64,000 bases of DNA from Croceimicrobium sp965656185. GTDB lineage: Bacteria; Bacteroidota; Bacteroidia; Flavobacteriales; Schleiferiaceae. A program made the position numbers and the translations under genes. Under the pieces are notes generated by a model. That model saw only the letters and a program-made list of their open reading frames with translations. It ran no database searches and was not told where the DNA came from. Positions 22,540 through 31,178 of the stretch are shown piece by piece (the first letter of the stretch is position 1; each line of letters opens with the position of its first letter). The DNA lies in NCBI GenBank assembly GCA_965656185.1, contig CBFHJH010000010.1, positions 1 to 64,000 of the forward strand, read 5' to 3'.

Positions 22540-24961
22540 GCTTTAAAGCCAAGAAATAATTGCGGGGCATAAGTGGCCCGTAAATATAACCTGCGTCTCG
22601 CTGTGGCCCTCGATCAAAGTCTGACTGATAGGCATTGAAGAGGTTGCGAATACCCCCGTGTAAGCGTAATTCCCAGTCTTTGGTGTGCCATACTTTGCTT
22701 TCGGCCGAAAGGTTAAAGTCTAAAAAGTGAGGACTATCCACCAACTCCGAATATTCGGTATTGGGGTCTATGATGTGCTGCACCAGCATTGGGCCGGTAT
22801 AGTTGGCAGAGCTTTTAAGGCTTAAATGATCATTCAATTGGTAGTCGATACTAAAATAACCGTAAAGATTTGGCGNNNNNNNNNNNNNNNNNNNNNNNNN
22901 NNNNNNNNNNNNNNNNNNNNNNNNNNNNNNNNNNNNNNNNNNNNNNNNNNNNNNNNNNNNNNNNNNNNNNNNNGCGCGCAGAATACGGTTGCTGCTTACT
23001 ACGCTGTCTTCAGCGGCATTGTCCCAGAGGATTTCGGGCTCCCTAAATAAGGACCGCTGCGCCGTTATTGAACTTTGTAAGGTCCAAGCGCCATAACTTA
23101 GATTGTACTCCAAGTTTAGTCCATAAACTCTAGCCCCTGCTCCGTTGCGTTTGATCAAGCGGGCACTGCCATTATTTAATTCCTGCTGGTCGCTAAGAAT
23201 GAAGTTGTTTTCTAATTGTGTGAAAAAGGTGTTGATGACTAAATTTTGCGCCCAATTAGTAGCGTTCGTATTCCATTCTGCGCTGAAATTTAAGCTGTTA
23301 CTAGTTTCCATAGTCAGGTCATCGGCCAATTGGATGAAAAGAGCCTCTCCCCCTACCACGGCAATGTGAAGGTCTTCATTAAAGGCTTGCGGGGCGCGAT
23401 AGCCCCGAGCATAGGAACTACGCAGACTTAAATTTGGCAAAAGGTCATATTTTAGGCTAAAGCGTGGTGAAGGTGCCCAAAAGCTCTGTTCGTCATAGTA
23501 GTTGTTACCGGCTAGGGCATAGCTTCCGCTGATACGATTGTAATCAAAGCGACTGCCCGCTTGCAGACTAAGATCGTCTCTAATCAGGTACTCGAGTTGA
23601 AAATAGCTGCCCCAATTTTGGGTGCTCTGATCGATGAGTCTCTGGTAGCCAGACATTTGGTCTAGGACCTCGTTAAACTGCAACTCTGAGCCCCAACTGA
23701 GGTTGAGTCTGGGGCTTAAGCTCCAATGGTGTAAAGCGCCGCCCACGATACTTAGATCACGTGACTGTCCATAGGCGTTCAAGGCAATAAGATCATCGGC
23801 ACTAAGGCTATCACCGGGAGGAATTATTCGGCCGCCTCCGCCATAATAGCTATCGCGCCAGGTTCTCTGGGCAGAGAGGTAGGCGCTCCACTGATGTTTA
23901 TTGTCGCGAGATAAGCGCTCGTAAGAAAGTCCGCTGCCAATGATATCGTGCTGTAGCTGCTCGGCAATCCTGCTTTGATGCGGCTTTAGATCGAGGTCGC
24001 TTCCGCCGCGACGGAATTCATTGATGAAAAAAAGGTCCCAAGTCCACTTACTGCGCTGACTAGGTTTGTAAAATGCATTGAAGCCGGTACTGTAGTTTTC
24101 GAGTGCGGTAATTTCAGTGAACCCGTCTTCATTAGCGTCCCAAGCATCGCGCTGACGGCGAAAAGCAAAAAGGTTAACTCCTGCATTGCCCTCAGTATTG
24201 ATTAAACTAGCGCCTACACTTTGACTATTTTGCCAGCTTTCACCACCAATACTATTTAGCTGGGTTTCGCCATAAAACTGGTTTTGAGTAGGTTCCTTAG
24301 TGATAATATTAATGGTTCCCGCAATGGCATTGCCTCCATAAATGGCAGACCCACCGCCCTTGAGCACCTCTACTCGATCGATCATAGTGGGAGGGAACAT
24401 TTCTAAACCATAGACTCCCATTAAAGCGGAAAAAATCGGACGGGAGTTTAGCAGTATTTGAGAGTAAGCCCCTTCCAGGCCGTTCATGCGCACTTGAGTA
24501 AAACCGCAATTCTGACAATTGTTTTCGAGACGAAGGCCAGGGCTAAAAGATAAGCCCTCGGCCAAACTCAGCGCGGCAATATTTTCAAAGAGCTTTGGAC
24601 TAATGGTATTTATAATCAAGGGTGCATCGTAACGTGGGACCGCCTTGCGCCCTCCGCTAACCACTACTTCAGAGAGGCCTAGCCTAGCTGGCTCGAGGCT
24701 AATCTCAATAAAGGAACCTTCCTCCCTTAAGTCGATTTCTTTGGCTTGAAATGCGATATGATCGATTTGAAGAACTTGGGCTTCCGACCTTTCATCAAAA
24801 GACCAAGCACCAGTTTGGTCACTAATGGTGCTCAGTTCCCCCCACCGAATAGAGGCTCCTTCGATAGGATCTCGATCGGTATTCACAAGCTTTCCGGTCA
24901 GCACCTGACCTTGGCTGCTAAGGCTAAAGAGTAGTAAAAACAGCCTAATTCGTATAACCAC
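22526..24961 (-). CDS. TonB-dependent receptor of a DtxR/MntR-linked metal uptake locus (contains gap)
   Basis: About 811 residues: signal peptide, a carboxypeptidase-like regulatory domain (VLTGKLVNTDRDPIEGASI), a plug domain (CQNCGFTQVRMNGLEGAYSQI and VEVLKGGGSAIYGGNAIAG), then a long barrel. The end is RNYFLALKLNAN. The plug carries a Cys-x-x-Cys pair (NCQNCGF), as in some metal-type receptors. The start is GTG; no ATG is in frame nearby. It diverges from the mntR-like gene over a 70-bp intergenic region holding a palindrome that covers its own -7 box, so it is probably repressed by that regulator. Manganese or iron is the likely cargo. Confidence 0.88.
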   Translation of the reverse strand: MVIRIRLFLLLFSLSSQGQVLTGKLVNTDRDPIEGASIRWGELSTISDQTGAWSFDERSEAQVLQIDHIAFQAKEIDLREEGSFIEISLEPARLGLSEVVVSGGRKAVPRYDAPLIINTISPKLFENIAALSLAEGLSFSPGLRLENNCQNCGFTQVRMNGLEGAYSQILLNSRPIFSALMGVYGLEMFPPTMIDRVEVLKGGGSAIYGGNAIAGTINIITKEPTQNQFYGETQLNSIGGESWQNSQSVGASLINTEGNAGVNLFAFRRQRDAWDANEDGFTEITALENYSTGFNAFYKPSQRSKWTWDLFFINEFRRGGSDLDLKPHQSRIAEQLQHDIIGSGLSYERLSRDNKHQWSAYLSAQRTWRDSYYGGGGRIIPPGDSLSADDLIALNAYGQSRDLSIVGGALHHWSLSPRLNLSWGSELQFNEVLDQMSGYQRLIDQSTQNWGSYFQLEYLIRDDLSLQAGSRFDYNRISGSYALAGNNYYDEQSFWAPSPRFSLKYDLLPNLSLRSSYARGYRAPQAFNEDLHIAVVGGEALFIQLADDLTMETSNSLNFSAEWNTNATNWAQNLVINTFFTQLENNFILSDQQELNNGSARLIKRNGAGARVYGLNLEYNLSYGAWTLQSSITAQRSLFREPEILWDNAAEDSVVSSNRILRXXXXXXXXXXXXXXXXXXXXXXXXXXXXXXXXXXPNLYGYFSIDYQLNDHLSLKSSANYTGPMLVQHIIDPNTEYSELVDSPHFLDFNLSAESKVWHTKDWELRLHGGIRNLFNAYQSDFDRGPQRDAGYIYGPLMPRNYFLALKLNAN
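22876..22973. other. assembly gap (98 N)
   Basis: N run in the barrel region of the TonB receptor. The frame is kept on both sides. Confidence 0.95.
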
Positions 24962-24967
24962 AAATAA

Positions 24968-24987
24968 TTTTTAGGCAAATCTAAAAA
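24968..24987. promoter_or_regulatory. palindromic operator, candidate DtxR/MntR box
   Basis: TTTTTAG (24968-24974) and CTAAAAA (24981-24987) form a perfect 7-6-7 inverted repeat (the spacer is GCAAAT) between the divergent receptor and regulator genes. DtxR-family boxes are inverted repeats built on TTAGG half-sites, and TTTAGG is present on the left arm. The minus-strand -7 box lies inside the palindrome. Confidence 0.65.
24976..24983 (-). promoter_or_regulatory. -7 box of the TonB receptor promoter
   Basis: On the minus strand TAGATTTG is an exact TAnnTTTG match, 14 bp before the GTG start. It is embedded in the palindrome, so repressor binding would shut it off. No good -33 box was seen. 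Confidence 0.5.
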
Positions 24988-24996
24988 CAAATTATG

Positions 24997-25004
24997 TAAT
25001 TTTG
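24997..25004 (+). promoter_or_regulatory. -7 box of the mntR-tro operon promoter
   Basis: Exact TAATTTTG, 27 bp before the ATG at 25032. The palindrome ends 9 bp upstream, where the spacer of this promoter lies, so one operator can control both directions. Confidence 0.5.
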
Positions 25005-25031
25005 TAAAAATTGTTTAGAAGCCTCTTTTTA

Positions 25032-25691
25032 ATGGATATAAGTTTAACTGAAGAGAACTACTTAAAGGCGATCTTTTTCATTAGCAGCTCGGCACGTAAT
25101 TTGGTGAGCACCAACGCCATTGCGGAGCGACTTAATACCAAGGCCGCCACGGTAACCGACATGTTGCGAAAGTTAAAGGCTAAGGACTTGGTGCATTACG
25201 AGCCTTATAAGGGAACACGGCTTTCCCGAGAAGGGGAGGTCTTGGCCGTTGGTATTCTTAGGAAGCACCGATTGTGGGAAACCTTTTTAGTGGAGAAGCT
25301 TTCATTTGGTTGGGAAGAAGTACATGAAATAGCAGAGCAGCTCGAACACGTGCGCTCTTCCAAATTAACCGAGCGCCTAGCTAACTTTTTAGGCGACCCG
25401 CAATTTGATCCTCATGGTGACCCTATTCCGGATAAGAACGGCGTTTTTCCAAAGCGGGAAAACCTAACGCTTGACAAGGCTCAAGAAACGGAGCGTGTTT
25501 TGGTTAAGGGGGTGAAAGATAGCTCGGTCGACTTTTTGAATTATGTTGCCCGTTTGGGAATTAAATTAGGAGATGAGCTGGAGGTTCTTAGTATAGAAAG
25601 CTTCGATCAAAGTGTGCGTCTGAAGCACGGTTCTGAGCTATTGCAACTTTCGGCTATAGCTTGCGCAAACATTTACATCAGTAAGGTATGA
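25032..25691 (+). CDS. mntR: DtxR/MntR-family metal-dependent repressor
   Basis: With the ATG at 25032 the protein is 219 residues. A TTG at 25011 would add seven residues and is less likely. The winged helix (about 5-70, TNAIAERLNTKAATVTDMLRKL) is followed by the metal/dimer domain with HRLWETFL and AEQLEHV. These contain the His and Glu-x-x-Glu-His ligands known from MntR, then DPHGDPIP. A C-terminal FeoA/SH3-like domain (about 150-219, IKLGDELEVLSIESFDQSV) is also present. It represses transport genes when metal is abundant. It overlaps the binding-protein gene by 4 bp (ATGA). Confidence 0.92.
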   Translation: MDISLTEENYLKAIFFISSSARNLVSTNAIAERLNTKAATVTDMLRKLKAKDLVHYEPYKGTRLSREGEVLAVGILRKHRLWETFLVEKLSFGWEEVHEIAEQLEHVRSSKLTERLANFLGDPQFDPHGDPIPDKNGVFPKRENLTLDKAQETERVLVKGVKDSSVDFLNYVARLGIKLGDELEVLSIESFDQSVRLKHGSELLQLSAIACANIYISKV

Positions 25692-26596
25692 GAGTTCTAA
25701 TTCTTCTTGCCAGCGTATTTACCCTCTGGTCTTGCCAGCCAACTGAGCGGGATAATAGCAATACTCAGATCGTTTGCACCACTGGGATGATAGCAGATAT
25801 GGCCCGTAACTTGGTACAAGGTATTGATTCGGTTGAGGTTAAAGCCTTAATGGACCCAGGAACCGATCCCCATTTGTATAAAGCAAGTCAATCTGATGTA
25901 TTTGCTTTATCGCGCGCCGAACTCATAATATACAACGGCCTTCATTTAGAAGGCAAAATGACCGAAGTCTTTGCGAAGATGCCCGATTCTAGGGTTTATG
26001 CTGTGGCTTCTGTTTTAAAAGATGCCCAATTGATCAACGCTAGTGATTATGCTGCGGCCCACGACCCGCATATTTGGTTCGACTTAGCTTTATGGTCGCA
26101 GGCCTGTGAGGGCCTGGCACAGCGTCTCATTGAGCTATTTCCACAATCCCGGCAGACGATCTTAGGCAATAAGAAGAAGTATCGTTCAGAATTGGCCTTA
26201 TTGGATCAATGGGCTAAAAAAACACTATCAGAAATACCTGATAGCCAGAGAGTATTGGTAACCGCACATGATGCATTTAAATATTTTGGCGCGGCTTATC
26301 AGGTTGAGGTGAGGGGTTTGCAAGGAATTTCTACCACGGCTGAGTACGGTATTGGTGATATTAGTGCCTTATCGGAATTCCTCTATCAAAGAAAGATAAA
26401 AGCGGTTTTCATTGAGAATTCCGTGGATCCACGGGCCATTGAGGCAGTAATTGAAGCAGTAGACTCACGTGGAGGCTCTCTCACTATTGGTGGTGAACTA
26501 TACTCTGACGCCATGGGTGCGGCCGAAGGCCCTGCGGGCAGTTTTTTCGGGATGTTTGAGGAAAACGTGCGAACTATACATGAAGCTTTGAAATAA
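25688..26596 (+). CDS. TroA/ZnuA-family metal-binding lipoprotein of an ABC importer
   Basis: The 302-residue protein begins with a lipobox (FTLWSCQ, Cys16) and has the cluster A-I binding-protein fold. Candidate ligands are the His in DPHLYKAS, the His in HDPHIWFD, the His/Glu region of TAHDAFKYFGAAY...GLQGISTTAE, and the Asp in ENSVDPRAIE. The HDAF...GLQG pattern is TroA-like, a group binding Mn or Zn. It delivers metal from the periplasm to the two permeases encoded downstream. Start and stop overlap its neighbours (ATGA and TAATG), so the operon is translationally coupled. Confidence 0.92.
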   Translation: MRVLILLASVFTLWSCQPTERDNSNTQIVCTTGMIADMARNLVQGIDSVEVKALMDPGTDPHLYKASQSDVFALSRAELIIYNGLHLEGKMTEVFAKMPDSRVYAVASVLKDAQLINASDYAAAHDPHIWFDLALWSQACEGLAQRLIELFPQSRQTILGNKKKYRSELALLDQWAKKTLSEIPDSQRVLVTAHDAFKYFGAAYQVEVRGLQGISTTAEYGIGDISALSEFLYQRKIKAVFIENSVDPRAIEAVIEAVDSRGGSLTIGGELYSDAMGAAEGPAGSFFGMFEENVRTIHEALK

Positions 26597-27429
26597 TGAT
26601 TGAAAACCAAGATAGTTACGGTCCAGCAGTAGAGGTGCACAATTTGGCGGCAAGCTACAACCGTAAGCCGGTTTTATGGGATATCGATTTTCGGGTTCCC
26701 ACCGGAAAACTGGTAGGTATAGTTGGTCCTAATGGGAGCGGTAAAACCACTTTACTACGAAATATTATGCAGTTGATGCAGCCGGACAGTGGATATGTGA
26801 AGCTTTTTGGTCAGGATTTGGATCAGGTGCGGGAGCGAATAAGTTATGTGCCCCAACGCGAGTCGGTAGACTGGTCTTTCCCTGCTTCGGTTCGTGAAGT
26901 GGTGGAGATGGGCCGCTACAGCCCTAAGAACCTTATTAGACGATTAAGTAGGAGTGATAAAGAGCAGGTAAATCTGGCCCTGGAACGGGTGGGCATGTTA
27001 GATTATGCGAATCGTCAAATCAGTCAGCTAAGCGGTGGCCAGCAACAACGCGTTTTCTTGGCTCGAGCATTAGCTCAAAACGCAGACCTTTATTTAATGG
27101 ATGAGCCCTTCGTTGGGGTAGATGCCGCCACGGAGGAGGCCATTCTGGAGCTGCTAAGTGATTTACGCGGGAAGGGAAAAACCGTGATTATTGTCCACCA
27201 TGATTTGCAAACAGCGTATCAGTATTTTGACTGGATCGTTTTACTGAACACCCGACTGGTAGCGGCTGGTCCGAAGGCGGAGGTCTTTAACCGTGAGAAT
27301 CTCTCCGAAGCCTATGGTGGCAGACTTACGATCTTATCCAAGCTATCCAATCTAATCGCCGAATCTGAGTTTCCAGTGCGGGAAAAAGGATTTCAGGAAT
27401 TGCAAGGGGAAGGAGATGGCAGCGATTAG
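26596..27429 (+). CDS. metal ABC transporter ATPase (TroB/MntB type)
   Basis: The 277-residue ATPase has Walker A GPNGSGKTT, Q-loop YVPQRESVDW, signature LSGGQQQRVFLARAL, Walker B LYLMDEPF and the H-loop in IIVHHD. The PQRESVDWSFPASVREVVEMGR stretch is typical of Mn/Zn importers. It powers uptake through the two permeases encoded next and overlaps the first by 14 bp. Confidence 0.94.
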   Translation: MIENQDSYGPAVEVHNLAASYNRKPVLWDIDFRVPTGKLVGIVGPNGSGKTTLLRNIMQLMQPDSGYVKLFGQDLDQVRERISYVPQRESVDWSFPASVREVVEMGRYSPKNLIRRLSRSDKEQVNLALERVGMLDYANRQISQLSGGQQQRVFLARALAQNADLYLMDEPFVGVDAATEEAILELLSDLRGKGKTVIIVHHDLQTAYQYFDWIVLLNTRLVAAGPKAEVFNRENLSEAYGGRLTILSKLSNLIAESEFPVREKGFQELQGEGDGSD

Positions 27430-28714
27430 CGTTTTTGGTATAGCGATCGACCCCAGTTTAATGGTGGTAATGATAGGCACGGCCTTGCTTTCGGTGTCGG
27501 CCTCACTGGTTGGAACTTTTGCTTTTTTGCAAAAGCGTTCTCTGGTGGGCGATGCGGTGGCACATGCTATTTTACCTGGTGTAGCGATTGCTTTTATCAT
27601 GCGTGGGGAAAAGGACCCCCTCTGGTTAATGCTCGGAGCATTGATGAGTGGTTGGCTAGCCATCGGGCTCATGGATTTGATCGCAAAACGCACCAAGTTA
27701 AGCAGCGATACCGCCATTGCCTCGGTACTTAGTATTTTCTTTGGTTTTGGGATTTTACTGATTACCTATATCCAGGGACAAGCAAATGGCACTCAATCAG
27801 GCTTAGATCAATTTTTATTCGGCAAAGCTGCTGCGATGCGTCAAAGGGACCTTTTGGTTTACGGAGGCCTAGCGCTGATGCTTCTCTTGACGGTCTTTCT
27901 TTTTTTCAAGGAGTTTAAGCTCCTCAGCTTTAATCCGGACTTTGCCCAGGGCATTGGTTTACCAATAAAGCGGCTTTCCTTTTTACTTAATTCTCTTATG
28001 GTGCTGGCGATAGCGGTCGGTATCCAAGCGGTTGGGGTGGTGCTTATGGCGGCCTTGCTCATAACACCTTCGGCGGCAGCACGCAGCTGGACAGATAATT
28101 TAAGGCCCATGATGTTGATCGGAGCGGCCATGGCGGCTTTTTCGGCTTTAGGAGGCTCATTATTGAGTTTTATCGCGCCTTCTATGCCTACCGGCCCTTG
28201 GATCGTAATGAGCCTTTCCCTTTTAGCCTTGATCTCGCTCTTTTTTGCCCCGAAGCGAGGCCTGTTCTCTCGTTTATTGCAGCAAAAGGCTCATCAACGA
28301 AAGATTAGGGATGAGAATATCCTGAAGGCGATTTACCATTACCGTGAACGTTTTCAGTCAGAAAGCCCCTGGTTGTTAGAAGAGGATATCCTAAAAGTAC
28401 GCCCGTTTCAGCCCGAAATATTAGCGAAGGGGCTAAAGCATTTGCGCAATAGAGGTTTGGTCTTGCGTAATAATCATCAGCTGCAGCTGAGTAAAAAGGG
28501 CCGAAAAGAGGCCAAGCGTGTAGTTCGTTTGCACCGTTTATGGGAAATGTATTTAAGTAAACGCTTACGTCTTAAACCAGACCACATTCACCCTAATGCG
28601 GAAACCATGGAGCACATCATTAGCCCCGAGATCGAGGCTCAATTACTAAAAGACTTGGATTATCCGAATTTAGATCCTCACCAAAGTCCGATACCCTACG
28701 AAAATGACAAGTGA
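27416..28714 (+). CDS. metal ABC permease fused to a C-terminal DtxR-like repressor domain
   Basis: Residues 1-285 are an ABC-3 family permease with about eight hydrophobic helices (SLVGDAVAHAILPGVAIAF, IKRLSFLLNSLMVLAI). Residues 290-432 are soluble and parallel the MntR gene of the same operon. A winged-helix-like part (DENILKAIYHY, ILAKGLKHLRNRGLVL) is followed by HRLWEMYL, ETMEHI and DPHQSPIP, equivalent to HRLWETFL, EQLEHV and DPHGDPIP in the repressor. The Glu-x-x-Glu-His metal motif is kept. I infer a cytoplasmic metal-sensing tail that gates transport; DNA binding from the membrane is also possible. A normal permease would end near residue 290. Confidence 0.92.
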   Translation: MAAISVFGIAIDPSLMVVMIGTALLSVSASLVGTFAFLQKRSLVGDAVAHAILPGVAIAFIMRGEKDPLWLMLGALMSGWLAIGLMDLIAKRTKLSSDTAIASVLSIFFGFGILLITYIQGQANGTQSGLDQFLFGKAAAMRQRDLLVYGGLALMLLLTVFLFFKEFKLLSFNPDFAQGIGLPIKRLSFLLNSLMVLAIAVGIQAVGVVLMAALLITPSAAARSWTDNLRPMMLIGAAMAAFSALGGSLLSFIAPSMPTGPWIVMSLSLLALISLFFAPKRGLFSRLLQQKAHQRKIRDENILKAIYHYRERFQSESPWLLEEDILKVRPFQPEILAKGLKHLRNRGLVLRNNHQLQLSKKGRKEAKRVVRLHRLWEMYLSKRLRLKPDHIHPNAETMEHIISPEIEAQLLKDLDYPNLDPHQSPIPYENDK

Positions 28715-29552
28715 AGCTTGGTATATCATAATCACCGGCGCACTAATTGCCGCTAGCTGTGCCCTACTCGGATCATTCTTGGTATTGCGAAAAATGGCAA
28801 TGTTGGGAGACGCCATATCTCATGCGGTTTTACCCGGTATTGTTATTGCTTTTATGCTCTCTGGCGAAAGACAGAGCTTGATCCTATTGGTGGGCGCGGC
28901 CTTGAGTGGTTTGTTTGCCTCATTTCTAATCGAGCTTTTGCACCGCAAGGCCAGACTGCAAGAAGACGCCTCCATCGGGGTGAGTTTTACCTGGCTTTTT
29001 GCTATTGGCGTGCTCTTGATCAGTGCTTTTACCGATCAGGTGGATCTTGATCAAGAATGCGTTTTATACGGCGAAATTGCTTACGTGCCCTTAGACATGG
29101 TTTATTGGGGTGGCTCAGCATGGTTGCCGCGGCCGCTACTAGTGGCAGCGGGCCTATTGTTGTTGGTGCTTGCTTATATCACTTTTGGCTTCAAAGGCTT
29201 GAAGCTAATGTCTTTCAATGCCGATTATGCCCAGTCGCTGGGAGTGCGCACTCAAGTTTGGCATTTTAGCTTTATGGCCATGGTTTCCTTAACTACCGTT
29301 TTGGCTTTTGAAGTGGTGGGGGCGATTCTTATCGTGGCCCTTCTAGTTGTGCCTGCAGCTACCGCATTTCTGTGGACTCGTGCCTTGGTTCCGATGCTGA
29401 TGCTGGCAGTGGCCTTGGGTATAATCGCGAGTTTTGGTGGATACGGCCTAGCCACGGCAATCAATGGCAGCATTGCCGGTGCTATGGTTTCTTTTGCAGG
29501 AGTACTTTTTCTTATTAGTCTGACAATTAAGGTTTTGATAGCTAAAAAATAA
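28704..29552 (+). CDS. second metal ABC permease (ABC-3 family)
   Basis: The 282-residue protein has eight or nine hydrophobic helices and family motifs LGDAISHAVLPGIVIAF and KLMSFNADYAQSLGV, aligning with the permease half of the preceding gene. It lacks the DtxR-like tail. It overlaps that gene by 11 bp and is the last of the operon. The two permeases probably form a heterodimer, of which only one half carries the sensor domain. Confidence 0.93.
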   Translation: MTSEAWYIIITGALIAASCALLGSFLVLRKMAMLGDAISHAVLPGIVIAFMLSGERQSLILLVGAALSGLFASFLIELLHRKARLQEDASIGVSFTWLFAIGVLLISAFTDQVDLDQECVLYGEIAYVPLDMVYWGGSAWLPRPLLVAAGLLLLVLAYITFGFKGLKLMSFNADYAQSLGVRTQVWHFSFMAMVSLTTVLAFEVVGAILIVALLVVPAATAFLWTRALVPMLMLAVALGIIASFGGYGLATAINGSIAGAMVSFAGVLFLISLTIKVLIAKK

Positions 29553-29577
29553 TTTATCTACCAATTTCTTTTTAGAG

Positions 29578-29585
29578 TAGATTTG
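29578..29585 (+). promoter_or_regulatory. -7 box of the 2OG oxygenase promoter
   Basis: Exact TAGATTTG, 15 bp before the ATG at 29601. It overlaps a TTG codon at 29583 that could otherwise be taken as the start. No clear -33 box. Confidence 0.4.
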
Positions 29586-29600
29586 CCTGCTTTTTTAGAA

Positions 29601-30224
29601 ATGGATTTCCATAATTTGGATTGGAACAAGGCTCTGGATCGTTTAGCAGAGCGTTCCTGGATATGTCTCGATAACTTTTTAAGTTTAGGAGAATTAGAGG
29701 CTTTGCTGGCCGAGTTTGAAGCTCACCGAGAACAAGAGGATCTTCGCCGGGCCGGTATCGGTAAATCTTTCCATTACCAAAGGGAAGAAGAAATACGGGG
29801 TGATTATATCGTTTGGATAGATCCGCAGCATTCTGCTCCCGCTAGTTTAGCTTTTATTCAGCGGATGAAGGCTTTTATGCTGGATTTGAATAAGGTCCTT
29901 TATTTAAGCATGAAGGATATCGAAAGCCATTTTGCTTTATATCCACCCGGAACCTTTTATCAGCGCCATATAGATCAATTCAAGAATAGCGGTCACCGCA
30001 TACTGTCTTTCGCCTGTTACCTAAACCGAGATTGGGCTGAAGGGGATGGCGGTGAATTGGAAATCTTGGATGGTAAAGAGACTCACCAACTGGCCCCAAT
30101 TTCTGGTCGGCTAGTTCTTTTCCGAAGTGATCTTATTGAGCACGCGGTACTTGAAACCAAGAAGGATAGAATTAGTGTTACCGGTTGGATGTTAGATCGC
30201 CCAATTGATCATCCGATCCACTAA
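29601..30224 (+). CDS. 2-oxoglutarate/Fe(II)-dependent oxygenase, prolyl-hydroxylase-like
   Basis: The 207-residue protein has the double-stranded beta-helix signature of the Fe(II)/2OG family. Iron ligands are His and Asp in FYQRHIDQF and the distal His in LIEHAVLET, with Arg in KKDRISVTGWM as the 2-oxoglutarate-binding residue. HRILSFACYLN and GDGGELEIL match SM-20/PHD-type bacterial hydroxylases. It likely hydroxylates a protein residue, possibly a proline or a ribosomal or elongation factor residue. The substrate is not known. The gene follows the metal importer by 48 bp but has its own promoter box. Confidence 0.88.
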   Translation: MDFHNLDWNKALDRLAERSWICLDNFLSLGELEALLAEFEAHREQEDLRRAGIGKSFHYQREEEIRGDYIVWIDPQHSAPASLAFIQRMKAFMLDLNKVLYLSMKDIESHFALYPPGTFYQRHIDQFKNSGHRILSFACYLNRDWAEGDGGELEILDGKETHQLAPISGRLVLFRSDLIEHAVLETKKDRISVTGWMLDRPIDHPIH

Positions 30225-30320
30225 GAAAGGCGCATTTTTTCTATACATTAGCTAGAGAAGCGCTTTTCCAGGGAAGGAAAAATGAGGGCTAAAATTTATC
30301 AATATTTAACCTCACCCCTG

Positions 30321-30350
30321 TTGTTTAAAATGACTGAAAATGCATTTTTG
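30321..30350 (+). promoter_or_regulatory. promoter of the small acidic protein gene
   Basis: TTG at 30321-30323, a 19-bp spacer and CATTTTTG at 30343-30350 (one mismatch). The ATG at 30398 is 47 bp downstream. Confidence 0.4.
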
Positions 30351-30397
30351 TAGGGCAATTGCCGGAACGTATAAACAAGAATCAATACAGCAAAACA

Positions 30398-30715
30398 ATG
30401 CCAGCCTCTAAAGGAAAGGACCAAAAAAGAAGGGTTATCGTTGACTATAAAAACGTGACTCAAGACATTCTATCCTTATTCACCGATCGCTATCCCTACG
30501 GGTACGATGATTCGGACATCATTAAGTTTCAGAATGCCAAAGGAGAGCTTGTAAAGGCAGTACCTTTTGAAACGGCAGACACTAAGTATTTAGTGAAGGT
30601 CAGTGTGCAAATGGATGAACGCATCGAGGCTTATCTAGATGATGACGATGAAGACGATGATCTGGGGGATGGTGATTCTAGTGTAGAGGCACCGGATGAG
30701 GACCTAGATGACTAA
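30398..30715 (+). CDS. small conserved acidic protein of unknown function
   Basis: From the ATG at 30398 the protein has 105 residues: a basic start (MPASKGKDQKRR), a compact middle (VDYKNVTQDILSLFTDRYPYG) and a very acidic tail from about residue 78 (DDDDEDDD and more). A TTG at 30359 is also in frame but gives a less natural N terminus. Similar small acidic proteins are common in Flavobacteriia without a defined role. The charge split suggests binding to a nucleic acid or basic protein, which is speculative. It overlaps the next gene by 8 bp. Confidence 0.7.
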   Translation: MPASKGKDQKRRVIVDYKNVTQDILSLFTDRYPYGYDDSDIIKFQNAKGELVKAVPFETADTKYLVKVSVQMDERIEAYLDDDDEDDDLGDGDSSVEAPDEDLDD

Positions 30716-31178
30716 GCCTAAATTTTTAGACTACCTTTTGGTAGGACTGCAGTTCGGTCTCTTCGGCCTTTATCTCTTGCCTTTGGAGATCGATATTAGC
30801 TTGCCTAAACTTTTGCTTTGGCCAGCTCAATTGGCCATGATTGTTGGCCTTATTATTTGCTTTTGGGCCCTCGTGCAAATCGGTAAGCGTATTTCCCCAT
30901 TCCCTCGTCCCAAAGAAGAAACGGAGCTCATTACTTGGGGAATTTTTGGCATGGTGCGCCACCCCATTTACAGTGGGGTCTTTTTGTTCTGTGTGGGATT
31001 GGGCTTTTACACCGAAGACGCTTACCGTGTGCTTATTGCCATTGCTCTGCTGATCCTGTTTTATTTCAAGTCAAGTTTTGAGGAAAGCAATATGACCGCT
31101 CGCTTTGAGCACTATCCCGAATATAAAAAGAAGGTGGGTCGTTTTTTTCCGAAACTATCTGCCACTAAGCCAAAGTAG
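30708..31178 (+). CDS. isoprenylcysteine/phospholipid methyltransferase-like membrane protein
   Basis: The 156-residue protein has three or four membrane helices and the C-terminal motif VRHPIYSG followed by SSFEESNMTARF.HYPEYKKKVGRFFP, which is typical of the ICMT/PEMT/NnrU-type family. These enzymes use S-adenosylmethionine to methylate lipids or small membrane substrates. The substrate is unknown in bacteria of this group. It overlaps the upstream acidic protein gene and converges with the EnvC-like gene (24-bp overlap). Confidence 0.82.
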   Translation: MTKPKFLDYLLVGLQFGLFGLYLLPLEIDISLPKLLLWPAQLAMIVGLIICFWALVQIGKRISPFPRPKEETELITWGIFGMVRHPIYSGVFLFCVGLGFYTEDAYRVLIAIALLILFYFKSSFEESNMTARFEHYPEYKKKVGRFFPKLSATKPK

